From CAVQHY01 sp963712465 (GTDB lineage: Bacteria; Actinomycetota; Thermoleophilia; Gaiellales; Gaiellaceae): a stretch of DNA of 64,000 nt. Below the pieces are notes generated by a model, which was not told where the DNA came from, searched no databases, and saw only the letters and a program-made list of their open reading frames with translations. The stretch is taken from positions 124,001 to 188,000 of the forward strand of contig CAVQHY010000008.1 in NCBI GenBank assembly GCA_963712465.1. The letters run 5' to 3'. Within the stretch, counting starts at the first letter, position 1. The number at the start of each line of letters is the position of its first letter. A program made the translations under genes and the position numbers. Shown piece by piece: positions 50,290 to 58,205 of the stretch.

Positions 50290-50658
50290 GTGATACCCGA
50301 GCCGGTGCGCTCTGCTCTTGTCGAGCACGCCGAGGGTGAGCTGCCGAACGAGGCCTGCGGGCTTGTCCTATTGCGCGACGACGTTGCCGAACGCTACGTG
50401 GCGGGGCGAAACAGAGCCGCGAGCCCGTATCGCTTCGAGCTCGATGCCGGCCCGGAGGTCTGGTTTCTCGAGGACGAGGGGTACGAGCTTGCGGTGTTCC
50501 ACTCGCACGTGTCGAGCCCGCCACGGCCTTCGCGCACAGATGTCGAGAACATCGGCCTGTGGGAGGGCAAGCCGTACCTCATCCTCACGGTGCGAACCGG
50601 CGAGCTCGCCGGGTGGCGCATCCAGGACGGCCGCGTCGATCCCGAACCGCTCTCCTGA
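50290..50658 (+). CDS. mec: JAMM metallopeptidase Mec (CysO-cysteine peptidase)
   Basis: 122 residues, minimal JAB1/MPN zinc protease. JAMM motif: Glu in GELPNEACGLVLL, HSH followed by seven residues and Ser-x-x-Asp (FHSHVSSPPRPSRTD). In Mycobacterium Mec releases cysteine from the CysO C-terminus, regenerating the carrier. Here the upstream gene fuses CysO to CysM, so this protease may also have to free the Gly-Gly tail. GTG at 50290 (GGGGAAG upstream) is chosen; TTG at 50287 is possible. It is separated from cysM by the G-rich tandem repeat. Confidence 0.92.
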   Translation: MIPEPVRSALVEHAEGELPNEACGLVLLRDDVAERYVAGRNRAASPYRFELDAGPEVWFLEDEGYELAVFHSHVSSPPRPSRTDVENIGLWEGKPYLILTVRTGELAGWRIQDGRVDPEPLS

Positions 50659-50709
50659 CAGGAGCCTCTGTCGCCCTCGCGCGGTTCGAGGGGCACGACG
50701 AAAGTCGTA

Positions 50710-50935
50710 GCTCTCACGGTCCTCGTTCTCGTCCCGGCTCCCGACACTTGGGATCTCGGTGCGTGGAGCGGGCTGGAGCTCCTGCGCAGGCACGAGCGCC
50801 GCCGCCCGCGCCTGCCCAACCAGCTCTCGCCCTTCGTAGAGGAGCGGATCGTCGACGATTGCGGTGCGTGCCGGCTGATTGGTGGCAGCAACCGTAGAGG
50901 ACAGCATCCTCACAGTCACGGATTCGGGCATGCGA
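50710..50935 (+). pseudogene. Transposase/integrase helix-turn-helix remnant
   Basis: The 323-base gap between mec and the first cupredoxin holds no intact gene. One plus-strand frame without start codon reads GAWSGLELLRRHERRRPRL then PNQLSPFVEERIV, resembling the N-terminal HTH linker of IS481/IS3-like transposases (LRRxxRRxPRxxN, then VEERIV), before degenerating. No terminal inverted repeats or target duplication were found. Tentative. Confidence 0.4.
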
Positions 50936-50981
50936 ACGGCTGGCGTCGAGCATGCACCGCCCGTTGAACACAACCGGTCCT

Positions 50982-51395
50982 TCAGCTGACCTTGAATGTC
51001 CCCTTCATCGACGACGCATGCGGGTCGCACAGAAACGTGTAGGTGCCCTTCGTGAGCTTCACCCGAAACGACGCACCCGTCTTCGCGGGAACGGTGCTGG
51101 CAACATTGCCCGACTTCTTCGTCGCCACGTTCGTACCCTTGACCGAAGCCTTTCCCCTGAGCAGATGGAAGTTGTGGATCGCGCTTTTGTCCACGATCCG
51201 CACGACGTACGTGCCAGGTGGGATCTTCTTTACAGGCTTGCCGTCGAGGGTCAGGCCGATCTCGAACGCGTTTGGGTTCCCCATCGTGCCGACGGTGCCG
51301 ATCAATGTCTTCGGCCTCGGCCCTGCCGTCGCGGGCGTGACAGCTGCGAGAGCGACGAGGGCCAACGCGACACAACCGACGAGACGACCAGTCAT
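50982..51395 (-). CDS. Exported cupredoxin-like protein 1
   Basis: 137 residues. Signal peptide LVGCVALALVALAAVTPATA, then a small beta-barrel (GTYVVRIVDKSAIHNFHLL, KTGASFRVKLTKGTYTFLC) ending CDPHASSMKGTF. The His in HNFH and the final Cys-x2-His-x3-Met give the four ligands of a type 1 copper site, so it is a plastocyanin/amicyanin-like electron carrier outside the cell. Paralogue of the next gene upstream on the same strand. Confidence 0.85.
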   Translation of the reverse strand: MTGRLVGCVALALVALAAVTPATAGPRPKTLIGTVGTMGNPNAFEIGLTLDGKPVKKIPPGTYVVRIVDKSAIHNFHLLRGKASVKGTNVATKKSGNVASTVPAKTGASFRVKLTKGTYTFLCDPHASSMKGTFKVS

Positions 51396-51535
51396 TGACT
51401 CCCTTTCTAGTGGATCGATACCTCAGTCAGACGAGGTATACCCGGCAGATGCGAAGCGTGCGCCAGTTGGCAGCGAAGCGGACGGCGCACGGAGGAGCGC
51501 GGGCGCCGCCCGCTTGCGAGTGGTCGCTGTTTTCG

Positions 51536-51922
51536 TCAGCTGACCGTGAATGTTCCCTTCATCGCCGAAGCGTGGGGGTCGCACTGAAAGGTGTAGGTGC
51601 CCTTCGCCAGCTTGACCGTCACGCTCTTCGTCTGCTTCGCCGACACGGCCGTCATCACCGGCTTGCCCTTCGTGTCCTTGACCTTCTTGCCGCCCTTGAG
51701 CAGGTCGACGTTGTGGAGTGCCGACTTGTCGACGAGCTTGAACGTGTAGGTGCCGGCCTTCAGGGTCGTTACCTTCTTCCCGCCCTGCGTCAGCGTGATC
51801 TTGAACGCGTCCGAGTTCACGGCGAGCGTGAGCGGTGTGGCGTCCGACGAGCCCGTCGCCGGCAGGACGACGACGAGCGCGGCGACGAGCGCGCCGAGAG
51901 CAACGAGCATGCGGCCTCTCAT
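51536..51922 (-). CDS. Exported cupredoxin-like protein 2
   Basis: 128 residues. Signal peptide GRMLVALGALVAALVVVLPATG, core AGTYTFKLVDKSALHNVDLL and C-terminal CDPHASAMKGTF. Copper ligands Cys, His and Met are conserved and the first His is in ALHNVDL (HNFH in paralogue 1, so the neighbour differs). ATG at 51922 with GAGAGAGGGG upstream. Tandem duplicate of cupredoxin 1, with a 140-base gap that includes a small GCGGGC/GCCCGC hairpin. Confidence 0.85.
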   Translation of the reverse strand: MRGRMLVALGALVAALVVVLPATGSSDATPLTLAVNSDAFKITLTQGGKKVTTLKAGTYTFKLVDKSALHNVDLLKGGKKVKDTKGKPVMTAVSAKQTKSVTVKLAKGTYTFQCDPHASAMKGTFTVS

Positions 51923-52012
51923 GAATCCCCTCTCTCTACGTGGGCAGGTTCTCTCTCCTGTTCGCAAGTTCTACCGGCTCCGGATTCGCACGAGCAGCAG
52001 TACAGGGTCAGC

Positions 52013-53299
52013 TCAGCGAAGACCGCGGGCTGCACGACGACGCTTCGAGTACGCGTCGACGAGCACGGCGGCGAGCAGAACGAGGCCCGTGATCACGAAC
52101 TTGGTGCCCGAAGCCAGCCCGAGCAGATCCATGCCGTTCTGGATCGAGGCGATCACGAGCGCGCCGAGAAGAGCCGACACCACGCGGCCGACGCCGCCGA
52201 ACAGGCTCGTGCCGCCGATCACCGCCGCGGCGATGACGAGGAGCAGGAGGTTCCCGCTACCGGTGTTGGTCGCCACCGAGCGAAGTCTCGAGGCCAGCAT
52301 GATCCCGCCCACACCGGCCATGAACGAGCTGATCATGAAGACCACGATGCGAACGCGATCGACGCTGATACCGGCGCGCCGGGCCGCCTCGGCGCTGCCG
52401 CCGACGGCGTACACGTGCCGGCCGAACCGTAGCCGCGTCGCGACGAACGACCAGACAACGAGAAGGATTCCGAGGATCAGCACCACCTTCGGCACACCCC
52501 GGTCCTGATTGCAGTACCAGACCGCGGCGAAGATGACGACGGCCAGCCCGACGGTCTGGAGCACGATCAGCATGGCCGGCTTCGCGATCAGCGCCCGCGC
52601 ACGGCGCGTCTGCGCCGTCCGAAACTGCGAGACGGCGTACCCGACCACGGCCACGGCCGCGACGACCCAGCCCCCGACGTCGCTGAGAAAGTCGTTGGCG
52701 ATGCCGATGACCGCCCCGCTCTGGATCCTGATCGTCCCGACGGACGATGCCTGGGTCGTCAGGATCAGGACGACCCCCGACCAGATCAGCAGACCCGCCA
52801 AGGTCACGACGAAGGACGGCACGCCGGCTTTGGTGATGATGAGACCTTGAACGAAGCCGATTGCAGTCGTACAGAGCAATGCGACGCCCACGGCGAGCCA
52901 CCACGGCCACCCGGGATCGTCCGGGCGCAGCAAGAGGGTCATGACGACGCCCCCGACGGCGCTGACGAACGCCACGGACAGGTCGATCTCGCCGAGCAAG
53001 AGAACGAAGACGACGCCGATCGCGATCGTTGCGATCGCCGACATCTGCAGTAGCAGGTTCGTGAAGTTCCGCTCGGTCAGGAACGTGTCGTCGAGCAGCC
53101 CGAAGATGATCGCGATGACGACGAGACCGACAATGATCGGAAGCGACCCGAGCTCCCCAGCGCGGATCCCCTGCCACCACCGCCGCGCGTAACCGGAGAG
53201 CGTGTCCGCGGACGTGTCGCCCGCCGCCTCCACGCCTGTCACGCCCGACGTACTCGTCGCGGCGGCCGGCTCAGGGTCGACCTGCCCTTCAATGCTCAT
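52013..53299 (-). CDS. Sugar ABC transporter permease (XylH/RbsC type)
   Basis: 428 residues, BPD_transp_2 family with about 10-12 membrane helices (LPIIVGLVVIAIIFGLL, VGVALLCTTAIGFVQGLII, VVAAVAVVGYAVSQF) and the signature YAVGGSAEAARRAGISVDRV of the EAA-like loop. A 45-residue acidic N-terminal tail precedes helix 1. Its ATG overlaps the ATPase stop (ATGA). With the ATPase, the binding protein and nearby xylulokinase/isomerase it forms a pentose uptake system. Confidence 0.93.
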   Translation of the reverse strand: MSIEGQVDPEPAAATSTSGVTGVEAAGDTSADTLSGYARRWWQGIRAGELGSLPIIVGLVVIAIIFGLLDDTFLTERNFTNLLLQMSAIATIAIGVVFVLLLGEIDLSVAFVSAVGGVVMTLLLRPDDPGWPWWLAVGVALLCTTAIGFVQGLIITKAGVPSFVVTLAGLLIWSGVVLILTTQASSVGTIRIQSGAVIGIANDFLSDVGGWVVAAVAVVGYAVSQFRTAQTRRARALIAKPAMLIVLQTVGLAVVIFAAVWYCNQDRGVPKVVLILGILLVVWSFVATRLRFGRHVYAVGGSAEAARRAGISVDRVRIVVFMISSFMAGVGGIMLASRLRSVATNTGSGNLLLLVIAAAVIGGTSLFGGVGRVVSALLGALVIASIQNGMDLLGLASGTKFVITGLVLLAAVLVDAYSKRRRAARGLR

Positions 53300-54078
53300 G
53301 TCTGAACGACCTCGGGGTCGTCCATGCCCGGGACCTGTTCCAGCGTCCCGGCGGTGATCGCCTGCACGATCTCCTGCTGTGTCGTCGCGGTGCGCTCGAA
53401 GATCGCCACCCGCTGGCCGAGGCGAAGCACGGTGATGCGGTCGGCGACCTCGAAGACGTCGTGCAGGTTGTGCGAGATCACCACCACTCCCAGATCGCGC
53501 TCTGCCAGACGACGGACGAGGTCCAGCACCTGCCGGGTCTGGACGACGCCGAGGGCGGCGGTCGGTTCGTCGAGGATCACGAGCCTCGAGTTCCACATGA
53601 CCGATTTTGCGACCGCAACCGCCTGGCGCTGTCCACCCGAGAGGCCTGCGACTGTCTGGCGAACCGAGCGCAGCGTCGTGACTGAAAGGCTCGCGAGCGT
53701 CTCGGAGGCGGTGCGCTCCATGCTCGACTCGTCGAGCACGAACCCGTTGCGGGTGCGCTCGCGCCCAAGAAACATGTTTGCCACCACGTCGAGGTTGTCC
53801 GCGAGCGCGAGGTCCTGATAGACGACCTCGATGCCGAGCCTGGCGGCGTCGCGGGGTCCGTGGATCTTGACCGTCGCGCCGTCGTACCGCACCTCGCCTT
53901 CGTCGAACGGATAGATCCCGACGACGCCCTTGATCAGCGTCGACTTCCCGGCCCCGTTGTCGCCGACGAGCGCCATCACCTCCCCGCGGCGAACCTCGAA
54001 GTCGACGTGGAAGAGCGCCTGGACCGCGCCGAACGCCTTCGAGACGTCCCGACACTCGAGAAGTGGTGCGTCAGCCAT
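53296..54078 (-). CDS. Sugar ABC transporter ATPase (single-domain)
   Basis: 260 residues, one ABC domain rather than the duplicated RbsA/XylG form: Walker A VGDNGAGKSTLIKGV, Q-loop EVVYQDLALADNL, signature LSGGQRQAVAVAKS, Walker B LVILDEPTAALG, H-loop VISHNLHDV. Energises pentose import; a half-size ATPase works as homodimer. Start ATG 54078 with AAGGGAGG very close (2 bases); a GTG 15 bases upstream is possible. Confidence 0.93.
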   Translation of the reverse strand: MADAPLLECRDVSKAFGAVQALFHVDFEVRRGEVMALVGDNGAGKSTLIKGVVGIYPFDEGEVRYDGATVKIHGPRDAARLGIEVVYQDLALADNLDVVANMFLGRERTRNGFVLDESSMERTASETLASLSVTTLRSVRQTVAGLSGGQRQAVAVAKSVMWNSRLVILDEPTAALGVVQTRQVLDLVRRLAERDLGVVVISHNLHDVFEVADRITVLRLGQRVAIFERTATTQQEIVQAITAGTLEQVPGMDDPEVVQT

Positions 54079-54156
54079 GTCCTCCCTTCCCACCGAGCAT
54101 TAGTCCCGACGGCGCGGACGCCCTCACGGACGTCCGCGCCGTCGAAACCGTCGTGA

Positions 54157-55389
54157 TTACCCGGTCGAGGCGCCAGAGGCGTTCTGCTGGCACCAGTCGG
54201 TCTGCGCGGCGTCACCCGTGCAGATCTCGTCGATCGTACGGAACCCGTCCGCGATCACCGTGTCGGCGATGTTGTCCACGGTTACCCCGATGGGCGTGAG
54301 GGCCAGATACGGCACGACACCGTCACCCGTCGGCGCGTCGGCAGGCTTGCCGTCCGCCGCGGTGATGCCGATCGTCGAGAACTCGAAGTCCGACTGGACC
54401 GCGGAAAGGTCCGTCTCACCCGAGCACAGCGCGATCGCGGCGTTGGCTGCGACATCGGCTTCTGCCTGGATCGGCTTGTAGACGGTCATCGTCTGGTTGC
54501 CGAGAACGATGTTCTGGATCCCGGCAGCCGTCGCGTCCTGACCGCTCAGCGGGACCTGCCCGACGCCGGCCGCATCGAGGGCGTTGATCGCCTGCTGCGC
54601 CAGGTTGTCGTTCGCGGCGAAGACCGCGTCGACCTTGTTGTTCGCGTCCGTCAGGACCTGCTCCATGATCCCCTGGCCCTCGCCGTTCGCGCCCCAGCCG
54701 GGGACGAACTGGTCTGCGACGAGCGCCCAGCTACCGTCGTCGACGTGCTTCTGGACCGTCGCCGCGTAGCCGTCCTTGAAGAGGAACGCGTTGTTGTCCT
54801 CCTCGCCGCCGTTCAGCATCACGATCTGTGGCTGGTCGAGCCCGAGGCCGTCGATCACCGGCTCGAGCACCTCGGCCATCGTCGCCCCGACCTTGACATT
54901 GTCGAAGCTCACATAAGCCGCTCCGCCCGAGCTGCCGGTGTTGAACCGGTCGTACTCGATCACCTGGACGCCTGCTTCCTTCGCCTGGTCGATGATGGCA
55001 CCGCCAGAGCCTGTGTCGATACTCGTCATCACGATCACCCCGGCACCCGCCGCGATCGCCTGCTCAGCCTGCGACTGCTGCGTCGCCGCGTCACCCTCGG
55101 CGTTGACGATCGTGTGGTCGATCCCGGCCGCCGTGAACGCCTTGTCGAAGTACGGACGGTCGTCGGTCTCCCATCGCGGCGACGACGCGCTGTCTGGGAG
55201 AAGCACCCAGATGCTCTTGTCACAGGCGCCGCCTCCGGTGGCGACGGCCCCTGTGCTGGCCGCAGCGCCCGTGTCTGCGGGCGGCGGCGCCGCCTCGCCG
55301 CCGCTCTCGTCGTCGCCGCCGCAGCCGGCGGCCGCGAACGCGAGCGCCCCGACCAATACGACGAGGAGAGCCCACCACGACCTCCTCAT
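54157..55389 (-). CDS. Sugar-binding lipoprotein (XylF/RbsB type)
   Basis: 410 residues, periplasmic-binding-protein type 1/4 fold. Lipoprotein signal WALLVVLVGALAFAAAGCGG with lipobox AAGC, Gly/Pro-rich linker, then KSIWVLLPDSASSPRWETDD and later EYDRFNTGSSGGAAYVSFD and AVFAANDNLAQQAINAL, characteristic of D-xylose-binding XylF. First gene of the ABC operon, with its own sigma-A promoter (55473-55501). Xylose is the likely ligand given the adjacent kinase and isomerase. Confidence 0.92.
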   Translation of the reverse strand: MRRSWWALLVVLVGALAFAAAGCGGDDESGGEAAPPPADTGAAASTGAVATGGGACDKSIWVLLPDSASSPRWETDDRPYFDKAFTAAGIDHTIVNAEGDAATQQSQAEQAIAAGAGVIVMTSIDTGSGGAIIDQAKEAGVQVIEYDRFNTGSSGGAAYVSFDNVKVGATMAEVLEPVIDGLGLDQPQIVMLNGGEEDNNAFLFKDGYAATVQKHVDDGSWALVADQFVPGWGANGEGQGIMEQVLTDANNKVDAVFAANDNLAQQAINALDAAGVGQVPLSGQDATAAGIQNIVLGNQTMTVYKPIQAEADVAANAAIALCSGETDLSAVQSDFEFSTIGITAADGKPADAPTGDGVVPYLALTPIGVTVDNIADTVIADGFRTIDEICTGDAAQTDWCQQNASGASTG

Positions 55390-55472
55390 ACCGACCCTGC
55401 TATCTCTTCCTCTCACGTGCCTGACTCCTCCCGTGCTCGTTTGATCCCCGGGGCATTCTGACGAGTTCGGCA

Positions 55473-55501
55473 ACGATAAGTTGTGGTTCTGTGAACGTCA
55501 A
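55473..55501 (-). promoter_or_regulatory. Sigma-A promoter of the sugar ABC operon
   Basis: Read leftward: TTGACG (55501-55496), 17-base spacer, TATCGT (55478-55473), in an unusually A/T-rich stretch. About 85 bases of leader precede the binding-protein ATG. Best canonical promoter in the window. Confidence 0.65.
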
Positions 55502-55515
55502 TGTTTTGTCTCTGC

Positions 55516-56964
55516 TTACGAGACAGGAGAGCTCAGCGGCTCGAGCGCCGGATAGAGCGCCCGGAAACGCGGATAGCCCTCGTCGTATGCCTCCAGCCAG
55601 CGCGGATCGGGCGTGATCGTCTCGCGAACGCGCACGGAGGCTGCGACCGCCTCGTGGACGTCGGCGAAGACTCCGCCCGCGACGCCGCCGAGCAGCGCGG
55701 CACCGTAGGCGGCGCCCTCCTCGACCGCCGTGCGCTCCAGCGGGACGCCGAGCACGGACGCGACGATCCGAAGCCAGAGGTCGCTCCTGGCCGCCCCGCC
55801 GGAGACCCGGCCGACCTTCGGCTCGACGCCGAGCAGCCGCAGCAGCTCGAGCGAGTCGCGCAGCCCGTACGCGACGCCCTCGAGCACGGCGCGGACGAGC
55901 GCCCCACGGTCGTGCCGCAGCGTGAGCCCGGCGAACGCGCCGCGGGCATCCGGGTCGGCATGCGGGGTACGCTCGCCGGCGAGGTACGGAGCGAAGAGGA
56001 GCCCCTCGGCCCCCGGCCCCCAGGCCGCCGCGGCCGTGGTCAGCTCCTCGTACGTCGCCCCCGGGGCGAGTGCGTCCCGAAACCAGCGAAGCGAGCCCGC
56101 CGCAGAGAGCATCACGCCCATCGCGTGCCAGGCTCCGGGGACGGCGTGGCAGAAGGCGTGCACGCGGGCCTCGGGATCGGCTGCGAACGACGGCAGTGCC
56201 GCGAAGACGACGCCGGAGGTGCCGATCGCCACCGAGAGCGGTCCCGGCCGGTCGACGCCGACGCCGAGCGCTCCCGCGGCCTGGTCGCCCGCCCCGGCGG
56301 CGACGGGCACGCGGCCCGCGGTCAGGCCGGAGATCTCGGGGGACTCGAGCGCCGGCGGGAGCCAGGTGCGCGACAGGTCGAGCGCAGATAACACCTCGTC
56401 GCTCCACCGGCGCCCGGCAACGTCGAAGAGGAGGGTCCCCGACGCGTCGGCGACGTCGGTTGCGCGCTCGCTCGTGAGCCGGAGCCTGACGTAGTCCTTC
56501 GGGAGGAGGACATGCGCGATGCGCCGATACACGTCAGGCTCGTTTCTGCGCAGCCAGAGGAGCTTGGGCGCCGTGAACCCGGTCAGGGCGCGGTTCCCCG
56601 TCAGGGCGATCAGCCGGCCGAGGCCGACCCGCTCCTCGATCTCGGCGCACTCGGCCGCGGTTCGCTGGTCGTTCCAGAGCATCGCCGGCCTGAGCACCCG
56701 CCCGCGGGCGTCGAGCGCGACGAGCCCGTGCATCTGGCCCGTCAGCCCGATCCCGGAGACGTCGCGGACATCGAGCCGGGCCAGCGCTCGCTCGCTTGCG
56801 CGCCACCAGTCCTCGGGGTCCTGCTCGGCCCATCCCGGCCGGGGAGTCGAGAGCGGGTACTCCTCCTCGGCCTTCGCGAGCACCGCGCCCGTCGGCGAGA
56901 TTGCGATCGCCTTGACACCGGTTGTCCCGACGTCGAGGCCGACGAGTGCAGGCTCCGGCGTCAT
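55516..56964 (-). CDS. xylB: Xylulokinase
   Basis: FGGY-family sugar kinase, 482 residues, phosphorylating D-xylulose. Phosphate loop LDVGTTGVKAIAI, xylulokinase-specific GQMHGLVALD, WNDQRTAAEC, GAGDQAAGALGVG and C-terminal VSGGAARSDLWLRIVA. ATG at 56964 (MTPEPALVGLD); the upstream Arg-rich extension in frame is not conserved. It begins 34 bases after the isomerase stop and is co-transcribed with it. Confidence 0.93.
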   Translation of the reverse strand: MTPEPALVGLDVGTTGVKAIAISPTGAVLAKAEEEYPLSTPRPGWAEQDPEDWWRASERALARLDVRDVSGIGLTGQMHGLVALDARGRVLRPAMLWNDQRTAAECAEIEERVGLGRLIALTGNRALTGFTAPKLLWLRRNEPDVYRRIAHVLLPKDYVRLRLTSERATDVADASGTLLFDVAGRRWSDEVLSALDLSRTWLPPALESPEISGLTAGRVPVAAGAGDQAAGALGVGVDRPGPLSVAIGTSGVVFAALPSFAADPEARVHAFCHAVPGAWHAMGVMLSAAGSLRWFRDALAPGATYEELTTAAAAWGPGAEGLLFAPYLAGERTPHADPDARGAFAGLTLRHDRGALVRAVLEGVAYGLRDSLELLRLLGVEPKVGRVSGGAARSDLWLRIVASVLGVPLERTAVEEGAAYGAALLGGVAGGVFADVHEAVAASVRVRETITPDPRWLEAYDEGYPRFRALYPALEPLSSPVS

Positions 56965-56998
56965 CGGGCGGGTCGTGGATCGCCCGGGCCTCGAGCCC

Positions 56999-57997
56999 TC
57001 AGGCGCCGAGGGCGGCGTAGACGAGCTCGTAGGCGCGAACTGCGTCCTTCCCCGCCTGCGCCTCACGGAGCGCCGACTCGTCGATGCGCCCCGCGACTCC
57101 CTCGATGAAACGCCACTGGAGCACGCTGCGGCGCACCGCCTCGACGGCGTCTTCCGTGTACGGGTAGAGGTCGAAGCCGAGTCGCTCGCCGTTGTCGCCG
57201 TACCCGGCGCGCCGGAGCTCGAGCGCGAGCTCGAGCGTCTCCATGAACGCGGTCGCCCCGACCATGTTGTCGTCGTCGAAGGTCCCCCATCCGGAGTTGG
57301 CGTGCTGGTGGCCGAGCAGCCCCTCGGACGCGAGCAGCGCAGCGTACTCGCCGAGGCTCTCCCCGTTCATGAGCAGGTGCTGCCAGTCCATGTTGACCTT
57401 GACGTTGTCGAGGCCCTGACGGCGGAGCGTGTGAATGACGTGCAGCGTCATGCCGACGTTGCGCATGAGGATCTTCATCGCCGGCTCGGAGTTCTTGTGC
57501 TCGAGAAAGAGAAGCACCCCGTGGTCCTTGCAGCGCTGGGCGGCCTGGCCGATGCCGTCGACGAACAGCGACCAGCTCTCGCGATACGCGGTCTGGAACG
57601 GGTAGTTGTAACCCTCGATGCCCGGCCAGATGATGAAGTTGGCGCCGAGCTCGCCTGCGAAGTCGGCGGCCGCCAGCGTCCGCCGTACGGCCTCGCTGCG
57701 GATCGCCGGGTCGGGCGAGCAGAGGCCGCCGCGGCCGAAGAGCGGATCGAGGTGGAGGCCGGTCGCGACGCAGTAGATGCCGTGGGGGCCGAGCGCGTCA
57801 CGCACCTCGTCGAGATTCTCAGCCGACAGCTCCTGCGGGTAGTGGAACTCGTAGTCGTCGATCAGATCCCCGAGACCCGCGACGGCGCGGCGCACACGCT
57901 GTGCGGTCGTCTCGTCGCGCCACTGCGGCTGATAGCCGCCGGGCACGAAGCGTGTGACCATCGAGCTCAGCGCCCAGATGCCGAGGCTCGTCTTCAC
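56999..57997 (-). CDS. Xylose isomerase-like TIM-barrel sugar isomerase
   Basis: 332 residues, xylose isomerase-like AP-endonuclease fold (short type, relative to about 390 of XylA). Metal/catalytic positions: LLFLEHKNSEP (Glu), VKVNMDWQHLLMNGES (Asp/His), GHQHANSGWGTFDDDN (His-x-x and Asp cluster). With xylB downstream it should convert the imported sugar to a ketose, most likely xylose to xylulose, but other aldoses are possible. GTG at 57997 overlaps the stop of a 19-codon leader frame (GTGA). Confidence 0.88.
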   Translation of the reverse strand: MKTSLGIWALSSMVTRFVPGGYQPQWRDETTAQRVRRAVAGLGDLIDDYEFHYPQELSAENLDEVRDALGPHGIYCVATGLHLDPLFGRGGLCSPDPAIRSEAVRRTLAAADFAGELGANFIIWPGIEGYNYPFQTAYRESWSLFVDGIGQAAQRCKDHGVLLFLEHKNSEPAMKILMRNVGMTLHVIHTLRRQGLDNVKVNMDWQHLLMNGESLGEYAALLASEGLLGHQHANSGWGTFDDDNMVGATAFMETLELALELRRAGYGDNGERLGFDLYPYTEDAVEAVRRSVLQWRFIEGVAGRIDESALREAQAGKDAVRAYELVYAALGA

Positions 57998-58053
57998 GGA
58001 TCAACCGCCCTGAGCATCGCCGCCGAGTCGGCCGCGAGAAACGCACGCTGCAT
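57994..58053 (-). CDS. 19-residue leader peptide coupled to the isomerase
   Basis: ATG at 58053 with a strong AGGGAGGGG site opens 19 codons (MQRAFLAADSAAMLRAVDP) whose TGA overlaps the GTG of the isomerase by 4 bases. The isomerase has no ribosome site of its own, so translation is probably delivered by this small frame. No run of regulatory codons is evident. A TAGGAT about 55 bases upstream could be the -10. Confidence 0.5.
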   Translation of the reverse strand: MQRAFLAADSAAMLRAVDP

Positions 58054-58205
58054 GGCCCCTCCCTGGGTGAACGAGCCCAATCCGGTCGGTTCGGGCGCGC
58101 CTCGCATCCTAGTGTTCCGTCGGCCGCCGAGCACTCGAACGAGGGATCGTCGGGCGGGCGGGCAAGCGATATCCTGGCGCGCAGAGATACTTTTGGGGGG
58201 AGGGA

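Noticed and set aside
50368..51375. Minus-strand frame opposite mec and the intergenic region
   Set aside because: No ribosome site or known domain; covers a clear JAMM gene on the other strand.
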